This document shows positions 6,566-8,304 of a stretch of 8,304 nt of DNA, piece after piece. Location of the stretch: positions 16,813 to 25,116 of the forward strand of contig DCTF01000062.1 of the NCBI GenBank assembly GCA_002329225.1. Direction: 5' to 3'. Numbering within the stretch: position 1 is the first letter of the stretch; each line of letters begins with the position of its first letter. The stretch comes from Ruminococcaceae bacterium UBA1447. Its GTDB lineage: Bacteria > Bacillota > Clostridia > Oscillospirales > Acutalibacteraceae. Position numbers and translations under genes: made by a program. Under the pieces are notes generated by a model. That model searched no databases. It was not told where the DNA came from and worked only from the letters and a program-made list of their open reading frames with translations.

Positions 6566-6832
6566 TTACAAAACCGATTCCTGTAATTTTCCCGTCACCA
6601 CATCCAGCATCTGAAAGTGCGTGACACCGCCTTCCTTCCATTGCTGTTCGATCGTAATCGACCACTTGCCAAGCGGCATGACCCGCTGGATTTCACGCAA
6701 CCGCAACTTGGCGGCCGGACGATGATCACGCATGCGCCCAGAAGTTGGGACATTCTCGACATACGTCTCCTCGCCGCTATTACGGACGCTGATATACCGG
6801 CTCTTTTTCGCCGTCATATTCTCACGAACCAT
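6566..6832 (-). CDS. hypothetical protein (88 aa)
   Basis: An unrecognised 88-residue protein, rich in Arg and Lys in its first two thirds, with no signal, membrane span or cysteine motif. The last part (GKWSITIEQQWKEGG, then THFQMLDVVTG) looks like a small beta-sheet. The frame is open to a TTG at 6886, but the ATG at 6832 is preceded by AGGAGG at 9-base spacing, so I use it. That ribosome binding site lies in the 3' arm of a hairpin followed by six T's, which suggests attenuation or translational control. It sits between the second membrane-protein gene (63-base gap) and the 83-aa gene. Function unknown. Confidence 0.7.
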   Translation of the reverse strand: MVRENMTAKKSRYISVRNSGEETYVENVPTSGRMRDHRPAAKLRLREIQRVMPLGKWSITIEQQWKEGGVTHFQMLDVVTGKLQESVL

Positions 6833-6856
6833 AAAAAATCCCCTCCTTTCGAGGGG
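6833..6856 (-). promoter_or_regulatory. hairpin sequestering the ribosome binding site, with a U-run
   Basis: In gene orientation CCCCTC (6856-6851), loop GAAAG and GAGGGG (6845-6840) pair perfectly. ATTTTTT and then the ATG at 6832 follow. The AGGAGG ribosome binding site (6847-6842) overlaps the loop and 3' arm. The structure has both terminator features (GC stem, U-run) and RBS-masking geometry. Confidence 0.6.
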
Positions 6857-6895
6857 TATAGGGCCATACGTTTTAATAGTTGGCAAGGCGTTTCT

Positions 6896-7234
6896 TTAGA
6901 ACTCAACCCGCACGCCAGCCTTGCCACCCACGCCTTTGCGATTATCGGATTCAGCGAATCCATAGCCCTCGACAAAAGGACTGACCTCAACGCCGGACTT
7001 CTTCTCCTCCCGCTTCTGATCCACGGTCACCTGAGCGCCGGGCTGGGCGATGATATGCGTTTCCTGCTTCGTGGTTTGCGTCGGCATGAAAAACGCTCGA
7101 TAAATCGTGAGCCCCACGAAACCAACCAACGCTATGCCCGCCGCATACCGTAACGTTTTCACCCACGGCAAAAACTGAAAGAAGCTCCCCAAGAATTTCA
7201 GTAAATTAAATTTCTCTCCCTCAGCCATACTCAT
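6896..7234 (-). CDS. single-pass membrane protein (112 aa)
   Basis: A 112-residue protein. Residues 10-28 form an amphipathic or hydrophobic lead-in (LLKFLGSFFQFLPW), and 30-49 are a clear membrane span (AAGIALVGFVGLTIYRAFFM). A roughly 60-residue polar domain follows. The last 30 residues are Gly-rich with alternating residues and end in an aromatic (AGVRVEF), recalling a pair of outer-membrane-type beta strands; that is only a resemblance. The start lies one base after the stop of the preceding membrane-protein gene, and AGGA within that gene's end serves as ribosome binding site, so the two are translationally coupled. A second in-frame ATG lies at 7228. The family is not recognised; a phage-like envelope or lysis role is possible but unproven. 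Confidence 0.74.
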   Translation of the reverse strand: MSMAEGEKFNLLKFLGSFFQFLPWVKTLRYAAGIALVGFVGLTIYRAFFMPTQTTKQETHIIAQPGAQVTVDQKREEKKSGVEVSPFVEGYGFAESDNRKGVGGKAGVRVEF

Positions 7235-7235
7235 C

Positions 7236-7502
7236 TCACTTTTTTCCTGACTTAAGATCGCTCTTAAGTTCGTCTATCGCCTTAATAATCCGGTCATTCT
7301 CCTTCTCGATAAACCGGCTCTGCATCTCAAACTCCGCCTTGGAAACATAAAGGCTTCTGGGCATATGAATCTCGTCATTCGCCAAGTGGTGAAACAGCTT
7401 CTCATCAATGCGGTTCACCTGCGCCATGACAACGCCAAGCATAAAGATTGCGATCGTGACCAATACCGGCGTGATAAATTTTGTCCAGTTACCGTTCTGC
7501 AT
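7236..7502 (-). CDS. single-pass membrane protein with a coiled-coil tail (88 aa)
   Basis: An 88-residue protein with one membrane span at about residues 9-28 (FITPVLVTIAIFMLGVVMAQ). It is followed by VNRIDEKLFHHLANDEIHMP and a charged helical region (about 55-85) likely to form a coiled coil. The layout, a short N-terminus, one span and a charged helical tail, is common in small phage and mobile-element membrane proteins, but no specific family is recognised. The ATG overlaps the end of the radical SAM gene by 14 bases and uses AAGGA inside it, with 8-base spacing, so translation is coupled to that gene. Confidence 0.74.
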   Translation of the reverse strand: MQNGNWTKFITPVLVTIAIFMLGVVMAQVNRIDEKLFHHLANDEIHMPRSLYVSKAEFEMQSRFIEKENDRIIKAIDELKSDLKSGKK

Positions 7503-8304
7503 GGCTCTTTTCCTTCTTTAAGGCTTCCAATATCTCCTCGTTCTGCTTGGCGACATCCACCAAGACCTGCCCGACCTTATACAGCATGCGCTCACGCCTG
7601 TCCGCCAGCTCAACCGGCAAGAACCCCAACGCCTGCTCGCTCTCAACTGCGCATATCCGGCAATACTTAGTGAGCGGGACCGTAAGTTCCTGATTAACCT
7701 TATAGTGCGTGATCACGCAACTGTGGCATGTGCGAGCGTGCGGACAGTTTTTCCAACAGCCGGTGTATTCCTTATCGATATTTAGGAAGATTCCTCGAAT
7801 AAACGGTCTCTCCTGAAAGATATTCCCCAACTTGAATATCCTTGCGCTGGCCGCACGATGACAGGGGTAAACATCGCCGTTGTCCAATATGGCAAGATAC
7901 GTCTTACCTGCCTGACAGTATTCCTTCTCCGGCGGCACTTCATCGTTAACGATCTTAAGCGGCTTATCGATAAACGCTATCTCAAGCGGCACCCCCTGAC
8001 GCTTGCAATACCGACGGTAATGATAAATCTGCGCCAACTGATAACGGTATTGCTCAACCACCTCATCCGTCCAATCTTCCTCCATGACTGCGTGGTGCAT
8101 AATTTTGGTAACCCCAAGCTCACGCAAATACTGCACGTTAATGGCGAGCCTGCCGACCGTCTTAGGCGTGAACGTCATGCGCACGCTCATATCCGGCTTA
8201 ATCGCTAAAATCTTTTTTATGTTTTCAATAATCCGCTTATAGTCGCCATGGCGGTATTCAGTATGCGTGATCTCATCGCCATCACAACTGACTTGAACCG
8301 CCAT
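7489..8304 (-). CDS. radical SAM/SPASM domain protein, N-terminus outside the window
   Basis: The C-terminal 271 residues of a larger enzyme. The visible part opens with VQVSCDGDEITHTEYR, matching the middle strand and loop (S-x-DG-x-E-x-H) of radical SAM barrels. The Met at the edge is thus probably internal, and the CxxxCxxC iron-sulfur motif should lie upstream. From residue 130 a SPASM domain is clear: Cys130-x12-Gly-x4-Cys148 (DNGDVYPC), then Cys183-x3-Cys187-x5-Cys193-x2-Cys196 and Cys215-x2-Cys218, ligands for one or two auxiliary [4Fe-4S] clusters. The inner spacing differs slightly from the common Cx2Cx5Cx3C. A coiled-coil-like tail follows (about 232-268). Such enzymes usually modify peptides or proteins with SAM-derived radicals. 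The substrate is unknown, and no obvious RiPP precursor is visible downstream. Confidence 0.9.
   Translation of the reverse strand: MAVQVSCDGDEITHTEYRHGDYKRIIENIKKILAIKPDMSVRMTFTPKTVGRLAINVQYLRELGVTKIMHHAVMEEDWTDEVVEQYRYQLAQIYHYRRYCKRQGVPLEIAFIDKPLKIVNDEVPPEKEYCQAGKTYLAILDNGDVYPCHRAASARIFKLGNIFQERPFIRGIFLNIDKEYTGCWKNCPHARTCHSCVITHYKVNQELTVPLTKYCRICAVESEQALGFLPVELADRRERMLYKVGQVLVDVAKQNEEILEALKKEKSHAER

Noticed and set aside
6833..6886. TTG start at 6886 for the 88-aa protein
   Set aside because: The extension would translate the hairpin region and has no ribosome binding site of its own.

Overview
The window comes from a bacterial chromosome in which every supportable gene is on the minus strand, so transcription runs from high to low coordinates. 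Nearly all starts carry a strong AGGAGG-type Shine-Dalgarno, and the trypsin-like protease has an export signal. A diderm bacterium from a poorly sampled lineage would fit (an Omnitrophota-like or other candidate phylum is my weak guess). There is no rRNA or other marker that fixes the taxon.

Right part (about 8304 to 6245): a compact run of five genes that looks higher in GC by eye. It starts with the C-terminal part of a radical SAM/SPASM protein that continues beyond the window. Two small single-span membrane proteins follow, then an 88-aa unknown whose ribosome binding site sits in a terminator-like hairpin, then an 83-aa basic protein with a Rho-N/SAP-like helix-turn-helix segment. A textbook intrinsic terminator closes the run. 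It looks like an accessory or phage-like module, but no hallmark phage gene is visible.

Middle part (6102 to 2997): a heat-shock block in the order hspR-like MerR regulator, CIRCE operator, hsp20, groES, groEL, hairpin. The regulator has a near-consensus sigma-70 promoter so close to its ATG that its mRNA should be leaderless. The CIRCE-like inverted repeat lies between hspR and hsp20, so HspR-type and HrcA-type control may meet here. GroES has a charged 46-residue N-terminal extension followed by a second, perfectly placed ribosome binding site at the canonical start.

Left part (2952 to 1): five small, tightly packed genes, each with CxxC zinc-ribbon knuckles, one of them LysW-like. After them comes the most striking gene: an exported HtrA/Deg-type serine protease whose C-terminus is a complete small heat-shock protein (Hsp20) module instead of PDZ domains. 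The first two codons of another gene, with a strong ribosome binding site, are at the window edge.

Together, the 1-6102 block reads as a protein-quality-control island: cytoplasmic holdase (Hsp20), foldase (GroES/GroEL), a probable heat-shock regulator, an envelope protease fused to its own holdase, and a zinc-ribbon cassette of unknown role between them.
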